The notes beneath the pieces are model-generated. The model had not been told where the DNA came from and made no database searches. It saw only the letters and a list, made by a program, of their open reading frames with translations. 64,000 bases of DNA from Mytilinidion resinicola (lineage: Eukaryota > Ascomycota > Dothideomycetes > Mytilinidiales > Mytilinidiaceae). Shown one piece after another: positions 11,874 to 22,729 of this stretch (its first letter is position 1; each line of letters begins with the position of its first letter). The position numbers were made by a program, and so were the translations under genes. The stretch spans positions 186,001 to 250,000 of the forward strand of contig NW_022985452.1 in assembly GCF_010093595.1 (NCBI RefSeq), written 5' to 3'.

Positions 11874-13270
11874 CTACGCTGAAGCAGCAGCAAGGAAACT
11901 CAACAAACTGCCCGTTGATAGACCAGCTACCAAGCAGAGCGACATAAATCCTCCTGCTGCTTCTCTCTCGTCCACATCCACCCACTCAACAAAGCCCATC
12001 ATGCAATTACTCCCAAGATACCCATTAGAAAATCCAAAAAGCACTTGAATCACCAACAGATAGAACGCGTCGCTGACGATCGTAGCGCCGCGACCTCGGA
12101 TGTTACAAAGCAGATACATAGGTATGAAAACAATGCGGCATGCTGAGAAAATGAATAGCAGCCGTGGTCGTGATGTTAGGGATAGCGCTGGGATCGCCGG
12201 AGCGAGTCTCCCGACAAGATCGCCGACGTTCCAGAACAGAAATGCGAGCGGGATGAAAGACGAAGGTTGGAAGAGACGAGGGGAGCTCGCCACTGGCCTG
12301 ACACTCTCGATCTGTTGGGTGAAGACGGGAAAGAACATCGTGATACCGAAAGTGAGGAAAACGGCACCCGCAAGCCACTTCAGCTTCTTGAATAGCGTCA
12401 TGAGCGGTATCGAGGCTCGTTCGATCACTCCGATATCATCCTCGCCATCCATAGAGTCCATGAGCGGTTTGTGGTGGTACCCATGGCCATGGCGTGACAA
12501 CAGTAGTGCAAATGCGAGGAACGAGATCGTAGAGATGACTGTCGCCGTCAGGAAGTAAGCGAGCGCAGATGTTGAGGACTCTTGCGGTGTATCATCGCTC
12601 GTCGTCTTCTTCGGTACTGAGAGCACAGAGACAATCTGTGCTATGCACGGAAGAACTCCAGCAACACCTTGTCCGACCATAATGCCCTGGGTGTATTCCT
12701 CCCGTCCAAAGCCAGATACGTACGCGAAGATGCCGTTTTGGCACAAAGCTGTCGCAACGCTCGTACAGAATACCATGAGTATCAAGAAGACAAAGTATAC
12801 GCCCGCGGAGACTCCGGGAAACAGTTTGGTCGACATGGCGAGGACCATGAACACTACTACATTTATGACCAGCGCTGCCATTATGCGCCTCGGATACGAG
12901 GCATGGGCTTGAAGCTTGGTGAGGAGGATGGTGGATCCTAAGCTCCCTATGGTTGAGACGGAGAGTTCTGCAGATTGGAAGTTGCGTAGGATTCGGTCAC
13001 TCGATTGGAACCGTCGTTGAAAGTAGGGACCGGCGGCGAGGAACATATTCCTGCGCTTGTCAGTACAAATGGGATGTAATAGTCAGGATCTCAATCAACC
13101 TACCAGGCCCATAGCATTGCAATACCAAGCAGGAAGAAGACCGAGTAGTCAATCCAAGAGAAAGCCTGTGACTTCGGGTGTTCGATCCGCTCGCCATCGG
13201 GGCTTTCAGAACCACCTTCTAGTGGCTCGTAGGAAGACCGCCTTCTCACTAAAGCCTTGACTCGTTCCAT
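11874..13270 (-). CDS. Equilibrative nucleoside transporter (ENT/SLC29 family)
   Basis: Membrane carrier for nucleosides or nucleobases, related to yeast Fun26 of the vacuole. Exon 1 (13104-13270) encodes a cytosolic N-terminus and the first membrane segment (IDYSVFFLLGIAMLWAWN, completed across the splice); a 53-nt intron (13051-13103) leads to exon 2 (11874-13050), for 447 residues. About eleven hydrophobic segments can be counted. ENT hallmarks are visible: the AMLWAWNMFL start, FWNVGDLVGR in the second half, and GFSNGYLGSNCMM near the end. The acidic loop around MDSMDGEDD is the large central cytosolic loop. The start codon is only about 255 bp from the left terminus of the NLR-bearing element, so that insertion may have affected its promoter. 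Confidence 0.93.
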
Positions 13271-13527
13271 ACTGTCTGTCTATGTCGAGCGCGGAGAGAT
13301 TCGGCTTGCGTAAGGTAGGCGGGATGAGGGGGACTTGGACGCGACTTTACAAGTCCTCGGGGAGATGGTTGCTGCTTAGGGCGGCGAAGGAGCAGGAGCT
13401 CATGAACTAGTCGGAGCGGAAGGGGGCTTTGAGGTCATGCTACTCATAGCTCAAGCCTGAGGAGAGAGTGGATGATGCGCATGACTTGGATGTCTTCGAT
13501 GCCTGTGAGGTAGTGGTGACAAAGCTA

Positions 13528-14017
13528 ACGTTCCCTCCCTGCGTAGCGGAAAACCCTGCGTGGCGGAAACCCGCCAGTGCTTTTCGTTGTAACAATGTCA
13601 ACAACAATCAAGAGCTGCAGATAATCTCGGAATAAAGACCTTAAATCCTAAGCTTTGTCCACACTTCCTTTCTTCTACAAAAACCTCCTGCTTAGCCTGT
13701 AATACCACATCTCACCGCAGTCATTCACAATAACCTACTCCGGGCAGCCTCGGATATACCAGAAAGTTCATGCACCTCGTCTAAAACTTGCCAAATTATA
13801 GGTAGACATGGGAAGATTCTATCCCGAGCGAGGTACTCAGATATTTAAGCTTGTTGCACATTAGTGTTAACTTAATGCCTCATGAAGCTAGAGTTGCCAA
13901 ACGAGAGCCCCACTTCCTAGCTGTATGAAAAGGTCACAAACGAGATAGCTGTATTTTAAGCAATGCTGACAACAGATTCTCATACTGCTGGCATGACCCG
14001 GGTTGGGCCGCGCTCTA
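13528..14017 (+). repeat. Left terminal inverted repeat
   Basis: The outer 188 bp are nearly identical to the right arm; the inner 300 bp align with many C/T and G/A differences. Two adjacent 17-bp direct repeats (13537-13553 and 13554-13570, unit CCCTGCGTAGCGGAAAA with small changes) sit just inside the terminus, a usual place for transposase binding sites. The inner boundary is approximate. Confidence 0.75.
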
Positions 14018-16467
14018 GTGATAGGCCCCGCGCGCACGTGGAGCTTGCGGCTGAGCACCACCGACTACACAGCCCTACGCGCCCATGGAGCGCCAGCTTG
14101 CAGCCTACTCGATGTGTTCCGTGTTAATGCACGACACTTGGGCAAGTCGAGATATGTACCGCTGCTCTACGCTTACATTGCGATCGAAGTCGACCAACAC
14201 TCTTTGCTCACGGAGTACATGCAGGTGCCATAATGCGTCTTCTGAAGCGCTTACTGGGCGGCGACTTCGAGCTGATCTCTTTCAAAGATGACGACCTTCC
14301 CCCGTATGCCATCCTATCGCACACCTGGACCGAGGGTCAAGAAGTCACGTACAATGAGCTGGTAGCCGGCACAGGCAAGGACAAGACTGGCTACGCCAAA
14401 ATCCGCTTCTGCGGCAGACGAGCTGCAGCGCATGGCCTCCAATATTTCTGGGTCGATACCTGCTGCATTGACAAGTCTACCAGCGATGAGCTTAGTACAG
14501 CCATCAACTCTATGTTCCGCTGGTACTAGCGTGCGTCCAAGTGCTATGCATACCTATCAGATGTCTCTGTGCCGGAGGAGGTCTCCAACGCCGAGGCCTT
14601 CCAGATAACGTGGGCGGAAGCCTTTCGACGGAGCCGATGGTTCACGCGAGGCTGGACGTTGCAAGAGCTCTTAGCGCCTACTAGCGTTGAGTTCTTCTCT
14701 AAAGAGGGCAAGCGGCTAGGCAGTAGGATATCGTTGGAGCAGGAAATCCATCAAATTACCAGGATTCCTGTCGGAGTGTTGAGAGGGCAGAGTCTCGCCG
14801 CGCTTAGTGTTGAGGAGCGAATGAGCTGGGCAGCCAAACGCACAACAACGTTGAAAGAGGACAAAGTATATTGTCTACTGGGAATCTTTGGGGTATTCTT
14901 ATCACTTATCTATGGAGAAGGAGAAGCATACGCAACTCTACGGCTAAGAGAGGAGATACAGAAGCGGCAGGAAGGGCGGAGAACTGAAAGCCTGCATGAC
15001 TTGTCTGGTAAGTTTTAATTCTGGCAAAGCAGCATTCTTCTACACAAGCTATACACAGCTAACGATATACAGTCTCCTTGTTATTGCCTTTTCCAAGAAA
15101 CGAACTCTTCATCGGACGAAAAGACCAGCTTCAATCTCTCGAACAATGCCTCCTTTCGCCTAACACCCACCGACGCATAACAATATGTGGACTGGGAGGT
15201 TGCGGGAAATCAGCACTTGCCCTTGAGTTTGCATATCGCGCACTGGCAAAACATGCAAGACGTCTGGTTTTCTGGGTGCCTGCTATTAGCCAAGAGAGCT
15301 TCGAGCTTGCCTATCGGGAGATCGGAATCCGCCTCCATATACCAGGGATTACCGATGATAAGGCAGATATAAGGAAGCTTGTTAAGGAGACACTAAGCTC
15401 AGGAAGCTTGGGCGACTAGCTAATGATTGTTGATAATGCCGATGACCCTGGAGTCCTATTAGGTACCACTTCTAGCGATCCGATGTTAGGCCGATTGAGC
15501 GACTGTCTCCCACACAGTAATAGAGGCACAATCCTTTTCACTGCTCGGAGCAAGAAGGCGGCCGGAGATCTAACGCAGAGTAGTATCTTAGAGCTGAATG
15601 ATATGAGTAAAGCTGAGACTAGGCAGCTGCTAGCGCGACGAATAACGAAGCAAGCGTTGCTTGATGACGAGATGGCTGTTGACGAACTGCTAGAGATACT
15701 TACATATCTACCGCTTGCTATTGTGCAGGCAGCCGCGTTCATTAACAATAACAATATATCAGTATCCGAGTACATATCATTGTTCCGACATACTGGTATA
15801 GAGACCGAGCTCTTCAGCGAGCATTTTGAAGACCCCAGCAGATACCGAGAGATGGACAGCACAATTGCAAAGACGTGGCATATCTCCTTTGATCAGATAT
15901 GTAAGCAAGACCGGCTTGCTGCAGAGTACCTTTCGTTCATGGCGTGCATCGATCGCATCAACATTCCCCAGTCGCTCTTACCTCCTGGAGGCTCCTTGGT
16001 GCAGCAAGTTAAAGCGCTTGGGACCCTGACAGGATATGCGTTCATTATGGAGCGCCGGCAGACGGTACAAGAGCCGGACAGAGAGAGGTTCTTCGATATG
16101 CACCGATTGGTCCACATGGCGTCTGTCTGGTGGCTGGACGGACATGGTGAGCGGGCGACTTGGGCGGGCACAGCAGTGGCACGGCTTGAGGAGCTAGTGC
16201 CGCCCGGCGGGCATGAGAGGAAGGAAATATGGACGACATACCTCTCGCACGCAATCTACGCGGCTAGACCTAACGGCACAGTGGACGAAACAGCAAGGGC
16301 TTCGCTTCTAGACCGGGTGGGACGATGTCAAACGAGCCTCGGGCAATATTCAGCAGCAGAAACAACGCACCGAGAAGTATTATTATTGAGAGAAAAGAGT
16401 TTAGGAGAGGAGCACTACCAGACACTTGCAAGTATGAATGAAGTTGGAATAACACTTATCTACCGGG

Positions 16468-16944
16468 GAAGGTACGAGGCGGCGGAATCGATGAACAGGC
16501 AGACGCTGGCGCGGAGTGAGAAGGTGCTTGGGCCTGAGCATCCACACACGCTGACGAGCATGAGCAACTTGGCGNNNNNNNNNNNNNNNNNNNNNNNNNN
16601 NNNNNNNNNNNNNNNNNNNNNNNNNNNNNNNNNNNNNNNNNNNNNNNNNNNNNNNNNNNNNNNNNNNNNNNNNNNNNNNNNNNNNNNNNNNNNNNNNNNN
16701 NNNNNNNNNNNNNNNNNNNNNNNNNNNNNNNNNNNNNNNNNNNNNNNNNNNNNNNNNNNNNNNNNNNNNNNNNNNNNNNNNNNNNNNNNNNNNNNNNNNN
16801 NNNNNNNNNNNNNNNNNNNNNNNNAGCCAAGGCAAGTACGAGGAGGCGGAATCGATGAACAGGCAGACGCTGGCGCGGAGTGAGAAGGTGCTTGGGCCTG
16901 AGCATCCACACACGCTGACAAGCGTATACTGCCTCGCTCACCTC
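16468..16944 (+). repeat. TPR-encoding tandem repeats around an assembly gap
   Basis: A segment of about 90 bp before the gap (from about 16471) recurs after it (from about 16836) with only a few differences, encoding NRQTLARSEKVLGPEHPH in both. The units are 42 codons long. Such nucleotide-level identity between TPR units points to recent amplification or homogenisation, and explains why the assembly broke here. Confidence 0.85.
16575..16824. other. Assembly gap of 250 N
   Basis: Exactly 250 undetermined bases. The reading frame on either side differs, so the length is probably a placeholder, not a measurement. Confidence 0.97.
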
Positions 16945-17088
16945 CTTGCAAATCGGCATCGCTACGGCGAGTCTCGTGTTCTGTACAAAAGAGCGTGCGC
17001 TGCTTACCGCACTGTCCTGGGGAACGATCATCCGACTACCCGCGCGTGTCGCCAACATTATTCCAGCATGCTTGCGTCGCAAGAGTAG

Positions 17089-17607
17089 GATCGGTTTGCC
17101 CTTTCTCTAAGATACCAGACAGCGGCGTAAGCAGGCACATGGGCAAGAGATCGAAGTTGTTACGTGGGGTGGCGAAGATAGGTATCACTCAGGTTGGTTT
17201 GGTTGTGAACTCTGCTGGATTGATAATGTCGTAGGGGCAGACTATATAGTGTAGGAGATGCGCTAGTGGCTCAGCTCCGTAAGGGAGACAAAGAACGTCG
17301 TAAGGAAAGAGAAAGAGATAGGCAAGGGGGTGGTACAGGTGACCGTGAACCGTACGAGTTGTTGTTCCTAGGTTGTAGCTAGTGCAACCCGAGTGTATCA
17401 GAAGCTGGAAATTCTCTATGGATCGAGAAAAATCAATATGTGTATACTAATTACACTTCATGAAATCAAGCAGCTATAGTCTTGCAAATAACGATCCATA
17501 CTTGCCAGCACATATTACAATAACGAGCGCGCGTATAGTAACTCTAGTTACAAGGTTGGCGCATGTTCAAGTTCGAGCGAGTCATACAAGGGTACTCTAA
17601 ATTAAAT
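17089..17607. other. Interior of the element, 3' of the NLR
   Basis: No coding region is recognised between the end of the receptor gene and the inner edge of the right arm. It is somewhat AT-rich and probably contains the gene's 3' untranslated region. Confidence 0.5.
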
Positions 17608-18097
17608 TAGGCCCGCGGCCTGACTTAAGTCACGTTAGCGGTATGAAAATCTAACGTCAGCGTCGTTAGAATACAGCTACTCCGCTTCTGGCTTCGCTGT
17701 GCAGTCAGGAAGCAGGGCTCTCATTTTGTCAACCCCGCTTAATGAGGCATTAGGTCACCACCAGAGCGCAATGAGCTCAAATACTTGTATACTTTACTCG
17801 GTATATAATCTTTCTGTGTCTACCTACAGCTTGACAAGTTTTGGACAGGATGCACAAGCTTTCTAGTAGATCCGAGGCTGTCTAGAGGGACGCTACTGTG
17901 TACGCCTGTAGTGAAATGTGGTATTATAGGCTAAGCAGGAGGTTTCTGTAGAAGAAATAAAGTGTGGATAAAGCTTAGGATTTAAGGTCTTTATTCCGAG
18001 ATTATCTGCAGCTCTTAACTGTTGTTGACATTGTTACAACGAAAAGCACTGGCGGGTTTCCGTCACGCAGGGTTTTCCGCTACGCAGGGAGGGACGT
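17608..18097 (-). repeat. Right terminal inverted repeat
   Basis: Reverse complement of the left arm; the outer 187 bp (17911-18097) are the well-preserved part. Compared with the left arm the inner part shows many transitions in both directions, as expected if both copies were hit by RIP or had diverged for long. A 471-bp gene-free spacer (18098-18568) follows. Confidence 0.75.
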
Positions 18098-18568
18098 TAG
18101 GAAGACAGCACGAACGAGGTACGGTCGTAATAAAGACAGTACGCCAGGACGGTGATGCCACGATATAATATTTGCTCTATGATGTGGTGTATCGGAAGCC
18201 TTTCACTTTCATTATGAATAGCCTTCTTATCGTGGACCGGATCTATTTCCACCACAACCCAGGGGTTCACTAGAGTCTATCAGGGTTGGATTTCAGGCCA
18301 TAGTGTCTGAACATTGATAGAAGGTGAACATTATGTATGTACATGAGCGCGAGGTTTGCTACTAGCATTGATTGCTGTAGGTGATTGTCATGATCCTACA
18401 ATCAAACATGCACCTCAACACTATTCCAGCCAACGAGAATTATTTTGAATTGAGTTTGAGTGTATAACCAAAGGCCCGTCTATTTGATATATCCATAGCG
18501 CCTTTTCCTCCTTTATGTAGTTTACTTTTGTCCCATTTCACCAAACTCCAGAGAAATCAAATCTAAAA

Positions 18569-20518
18569 TCACTGCGGCCTGCGCAGAGGGTGGGCCTCCG
18601 TATTGCTATGATTCATGGTCAGCATGAGTCCAATAAGCAGCAAAAGTACCGCAGAATGGCAGCACTTACAAGACCCATTCGTCCAAACTGACGACATCTG
18701 GCTCAGAAAAGATGAGATAGAAGTACTTCAGCGTCTCGGCCATCCAGAAACTCTCACATTCATCAATGAGCTCTGGCTCAAGGTCGGTCACGTCGGCGAT
18801 TGCGCTGTTTGATATGTCCGTGCTAGTACTAGCAATGATGGCTTGGAACATTTCCCACGCGTTGTCTAGTAACGTCGTGTTTCCAGTGATGCGATACATG
18901 ATGAACACAGACTCTATAGCTTCGGGGCTGTAATTCATTAGCGTGGCTGTTCCCTGCGCCGTGATATGCACTTCTGTGGCAAATAGAGACTTACCGGAGA
19001 AGAAATCTCCTATCCGTAATGTCCGTAAAGCCTGGGGCGAGGTTGTTTTCCTCCACAATCTTCTCCACATCATCTCTGTACGAGTGTAGAGGGCGCTGAT
19101 CCATGACCCCATCGTACCATTTTTGTCGACTCCATTCACAATCTTCGGGATCGTGGCAAGGGATGACACTGGAGCTTTCTGGCATGATTCCAGAGGGCAT
19201 AGATTCATACGCCCAGATGCAACCATCCACAAGCCTGCGTGCAACATCAAGGTCTTCAGGACGATCGAAAATCTTAGCACCAATGCCTACCATGCCTCCA
19301 GCAAAACAGGCTAGATGTTGGGCCTCTGGCTGAAGCTTGAAGTGATCTGCGGCGTTCTTTCTGACGGTACCAGACACAAGAATATCCCTGTTGTCTGGAG
19401 TCAAAGGGCGGAAGAACAAGACCCTCTTAGCTGCCTCTATTGCGCCAACATAGAGTTTGCGGTATTGCGGGACAAGGCCACCGAGGAGCATGTGCTGTTT
19501 AGGGAAGTATTCATAAAGAGAGTCTGACATTCCGCCAAAAGAGAAAGTGCGGTCGACGGTGAACGATTCGGCAAGGAGATTGATGCGGACTGGCCAGAGA
19601 CCAGGAATACTTGTCGAGTTCTGATGCTTTTCAAACTGATTGGAGACCCGTGCTACAGCATCATAGTACTTATCATCTCCAGTGAGCTGCGATAGGCGGG
19701 TGAACTCTAGGCTCAAAGAGCCTAGTTCGGCACTTAACACCGAAACAGGTGCTTCCTGAGATCCACTCAGAGCTCCGCTATTACAGCATTAGCCAAAATG
19801 GGCAGAATGAAGAGACTTTAACATACTTTTCCCAATCCCACCGAGTGATAGGTAGTCGATGGGGAGTATCGAATGCAACATACAACATGTCGCCCAGCTC
19901 TGTAGCCTTGTTGAGAAGGATGGAATGCTTCCCTCCCGTTAGGTCGTATGTGCTGAGTAGGCCTCCAAGGTATCGTATGGTTGTCTCAAAGACATTCACC
20001 GTGGATGTTTCCGTGGTAGTGAAATCGATCTGTTTCAACGCAGCTAGGGCCTGGCCAAACTCCTTGTCCAGGCCCATTATTGCCATCGTATCCAGAGCAT
20101 CGACCAATGTAGCAGCTCGTCCTCCAAACTGATTTTTGAACCCTCCAGAAACCGGCGAGACCTCGTCCTGGAGCCACGCGTGCTCCCTATAGGCCATCCA
20201 AGACCGCAGGAACACCTGTTTGACGGCTCCTAATCTCTTTAATCTCTTTTGTTTATTTCCATCGGTCTCGATGCCAAATTCGTGTTGTATTCTAGGGATA
20301 GCGGACGGAGTTCCGGAAGGGAGTGCGATTGTCGAGGTCACAGGGTATCGTACGGGGACGTCTTTCCATTTTACGGAGTGTTTAATACGTCCCGGCAGCG
20401 ATGAGGATGGCCTGGACGGTTGTAATTTCGAATCCCATCCGGCAATGTGGTAAAGACTGAGAAGTCCCAGGGCGGCAATGACACAAAGCAGTACAAATCG
20501 GCGAAAGAGTGGTTGCAT
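18569..20518 (-). CDS. Class I alpha-1,2-mannosidase (GH47)
   Basis: Trims alpha-1,2-mannose from N-glycans in the ER or Golgi lumen. Four exons (19827-20518, 18995-19777, 18670-18927, 18569-18605) keep phase and give 589 residues. It has a type II layout: a short cytosolic N-terminus, a signal anchor (FVLLCVIAALGLLSLYHIAG) and a lumenal GH47 domain. Family motifs include LDTMAIMGL, FETTIRYLGGLL, GLVPQYRKLY-like and MPSGIMPE segments, RPEAIESVFIMYRITG, FWMAETLKYFYLIFSEPD and the terminal NTEAHPL that contributes the calcium-binding threonine. The last exon is only 37 nt and was found by this motif. An in-frame start further upstream exists, but the one at 20518 puts the anchor at the usual place. 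ER versus Golgi subtype is not decided. Confidence 0.95.
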
Positions 20519-21182
20519 GTTGGCAATAGTGAGTGAATTACAGACGGGTCTGCACCGATACTGTACGTGGAAACTGATAAAGAACGCTACAATGGGTGAG
20601 AGGAAGCAGACGCCGTCATTCCTCGAAAAGGAGAGAGAATTGGGGTCCAAAGTATAGAGCAGCGAAACAGCGCGACGCGTGGAAGTAATGAATGCGGGAG
20701 AAAGAGCCGCAGAGTGAATTCGCCAGTAAAGACAGATAGAACAAAACGACAGAGACGGTCTACGAGCAAAGAGAGGGTATGACAAGCAGTGGAAAGGGAA
20801 GTTGGAGGAACGCTGCTGCAGCTATCCCGTGCGGCTGCATAATCGATAGCAGAAGCAGGCGCTAGGAACAACCTGGTGTTGATCATCTTCGATCGGCAAA
20901 ACACCGCCACTCCCATTCTCACCTGCCAAACACGTCGTCCAGGATGCAGCCCGTCAAAATGTGGCAAGGCGCGAGGGCTCCAGAGGTTCAAGAAGAGGAC
21001 ATGAAGCTTTTCTTGCCTAGGTATACTTGAGAACCTCCGTGGACCCACCCACATTCAATCTATTGTACCCATGGTACCCCTCCTCGAACACGTATCGCAT
21101 TGTCACAGCCACACCACGAACATCTATGTTCATCCTCACTGGTACCGCCCTAAATCTATTGCACTAATATTTACCATCTAAT
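20519..21182. other. Divergent promoter region, GH47 / MED20
   Basis: It separates the starts of two divergent genes. The half nearer the mannosidase is open in one frame continuing its N-terminus, but has no signal-peptide or domain features. No other gene is seen. Confidence 0.5.
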
Positions 21183-22052
21183 ATGAAAGTCTGCGGGTAC
21201 ACCATTAACCTCTTCTTTCCCCGTCACTTTCACACGGCAAGCCCACATTCTAACTGACCTTCCAGACTCTACTATGTGGCCGGACAGCCCCCCTCAAGCT
21301 CGGCCCCGGGCTCTTCAACCTTCCAAGAAGTAGTGTCTGCCATCCACAAGAGGTACACCAAAGCAAGGCCTCTTCCCCCCTGGAATCTGGCCCACAACCT
21401 CTCACGCTCCACGCCGGCCACCTCCGACGACCCCACACCCCGAGCATACCATCACGCCCTCAATCTGAGCTTCCATCCCGGAAAGACCTTCCTATACATC
21501 CACCCTCCACCTATTCCCGGTGTTCCTATGAGGCCCGGCCCTGGTAACGCCGTCGTGGCCATTCCAGCCACCCAGACCGAATCCTTCAATAATCTGCTCT
21601 CCACAAAATTCTCTGCGCTCTGGACGCCGAAACAGTCGCTCAGCATCCGTGACGGCCATGCATACGGGATTGGCGAGCTGATCATTCGAGTGGGGGAGGT
21701 GAAATCGGCGAAAGGTGTGGGAGGTAACCCGCCTGCGTTGCACGGCGTGGTGGTGTACATCGGGAACCACGTTGGCGACCCCAATGCTGCCGACGGCAAA
21801 TTCGCATCGACCATATCCTCGGACAGAAAGGTGGAGGATGCAGCGAAGGCCGTGTCCTCGGAAGAAGAGGTGAAGGAGGCAGTGACGTTCGTGCAAGAGA
21901 TGATCAAAGAGGTGTGGAAGGGTCTAGAAGTGGCGGGAGGGCTGAAAGAGCCGCACAAGGAGAAATTTGTTCAGTATGAAGGGCAGGATGAGTGGGAGGC
22001 AGCGGAGATGGAAGTGAGAATGTGGTGTGATATTTTGAGGCTACGGGCTTGA
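21183..22052 (+). CDS. MED20: Mediator subunit 20
   Basis: Subunit of the Mediator head module that links activators to RNA polymerase II. A 14-nt first exon (21183-21196, MKVC plus part of a Gly codon) is followed by a 69-nt intron with a CTGAC branch-like site and exon 2 (21266-22052), for 266 residues. The spliced N-terminus MKVCGLYYVAGQP matches the short conserved beta-strand start of the family. The body shows the alternating pattern of the TBP-like Med20 fold (LSFHPGKTFLYIHPPP, FNNLLSTKFSALWTPKQSL, IRDGHAYGIGELIIRVGEV). The C-terminal EWEAAEMEVRMWCDILRLR corresponds to the closing helix. Without the tiny first exon the protein would lack its first strand, so the splice matters for correct annotation. 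Confidence 0.9.
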
Positions 22053-22729
22053 GCATTGCTCTCGGGGGGACTCGAATTGCTAGGCCGAGAGATCGCTGTT
22101 GTGGCCATTCGAAACAAACACAGAACTTGGGAGTGGAAAGGTGGTGAGAATTGCCGGATTAGTCTACGGACAGCCAGGCAGATTGTTTTAAAAGGACATC
22201 CTTAAACACAACAACGTTCCTCTGTTACAGTATTACGAATTCAAAATGCCAAGTAATTCAGACTCGTTCAGAATAGTGTTCTATATTTGTTGGATATCTG
22301 AACGGTGCCATAGTACCTGATCCTCTCCTGAGGGGATTCTCCCACGAACACGCATTCTCCTAGATACTGTTGACATCCGGAAATCCATAGCCTCTCTCTA
22401 GAGGGGGTTGATTCATCTAATATAGGCTACATATGTGTTTGTTCAGATTGTCTCAAACATGCTTGTTCCATCCGATATTGTTTGGGATTTTAAAATCCAA
22501 CAGATACCGGTTCCTGTCCGTATACAGGGCTCTAAGCATGACATGGCAGTGGATGTGGGTGCTATATTTGAGCATCACCATTCACCTCGATAGGTCAGGT
22601 TGTGTTGCATGAACTGTGCCTCCATCACCGCGCCACTGAGATTACTTCAGAGGAGCGATTCCCAAGCCTAGCATGAGTGGCGGAGGAGGTCTGTGTCGAG
22701 ATGAAAGCCAACAGCTGTCTCTCCTAGCT
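22053..22729. other. Convergent intergenic region
   Basis: It lies between the 3' ends of MED20 and MTG1. I see nothing that supports a gene or repeat. Confidence 0.5.

Larger units (their letters stand above)
14233..17088 (+). pseudogene. HET-NB-ARC-TPR (NLR-like) receptor, two internal stops
   Basis: Fungal STAND protein of the kind involved in non-self recognition and incompatibility cell death. Order: HET domain from the ATG at 14233 (YAILSHTW, FWVDTCCIDK, TRGWTLQELLAP, KVYCLLGIFGV); a 65-nt intron (15008-15072); an NB-ARC ATPase with P-loop GLGGCGKSALALEFAYR, Walker B LMIVDNADD, a sensor-like ILFTARSKK and LPLAIVQAA; then 42-residue TPR units, interrupted by an assembly gap, ending at 17088. 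Two in-frame TAG codons break it: 14527-14529, where a Gln is usual (WY-stop-RASKCYAYLSDV), and 15417-15419 just before Walker B, where a Trp is usual. Both are single C-to-T or G-to-A changes, as in RIP. Otherwise the frame is intact up to the gap; gap length and true TPR number are unknown. Confidence 0.85.
13526..18099. mobile_element. TIR-bounded element carrying an NLR gene, with TA duplications
   Basis: A TA dinucleotide (13526-13527 and 18098-18099) flanks each end. Inside, positions 13528-13715 match the reverse complement of 17911-18097 almost throughout, both ends starting ACGT(T/C)CCCTCCCTGCG. Similarity continues inward with many transitions to about 14017 on the left and 17608 on the right, so each arm is about 490 bp. 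The 4.57-kb interior holds only the HET-NB-ARC-TPR gene; no transposase frame is visible. TA duplication and TIRs are the marks of Tc1/mariner-class transposition. I infer a non-autonomous element that acquired, or formed around, the receptor gene. Two facing copies of a smaller element are less likely because neither arm has a second terminus. Confidence 0.7.

Noticed and set aside
16401..17082. Minus-strand frames across the assembly gap
   Set aside because: They are antisense shadows of the TPR repeats extended artificially by undetermined bases.
13528..18097. Reading the two arms as two separate MITEs in opposite orientation
   Set aside because: Neither arm has a second terminus or its own target duplication on the inner side; the single-element reading needs fewer assumptions, though it is not proven.
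20519..20785. Longer N-terminus for the GH47 mannosidase
   Set aside because: The extension would place the signal anchor about 90 residues inside and has no homology-like features; the ATG at 20518 gives the usual type II layout.
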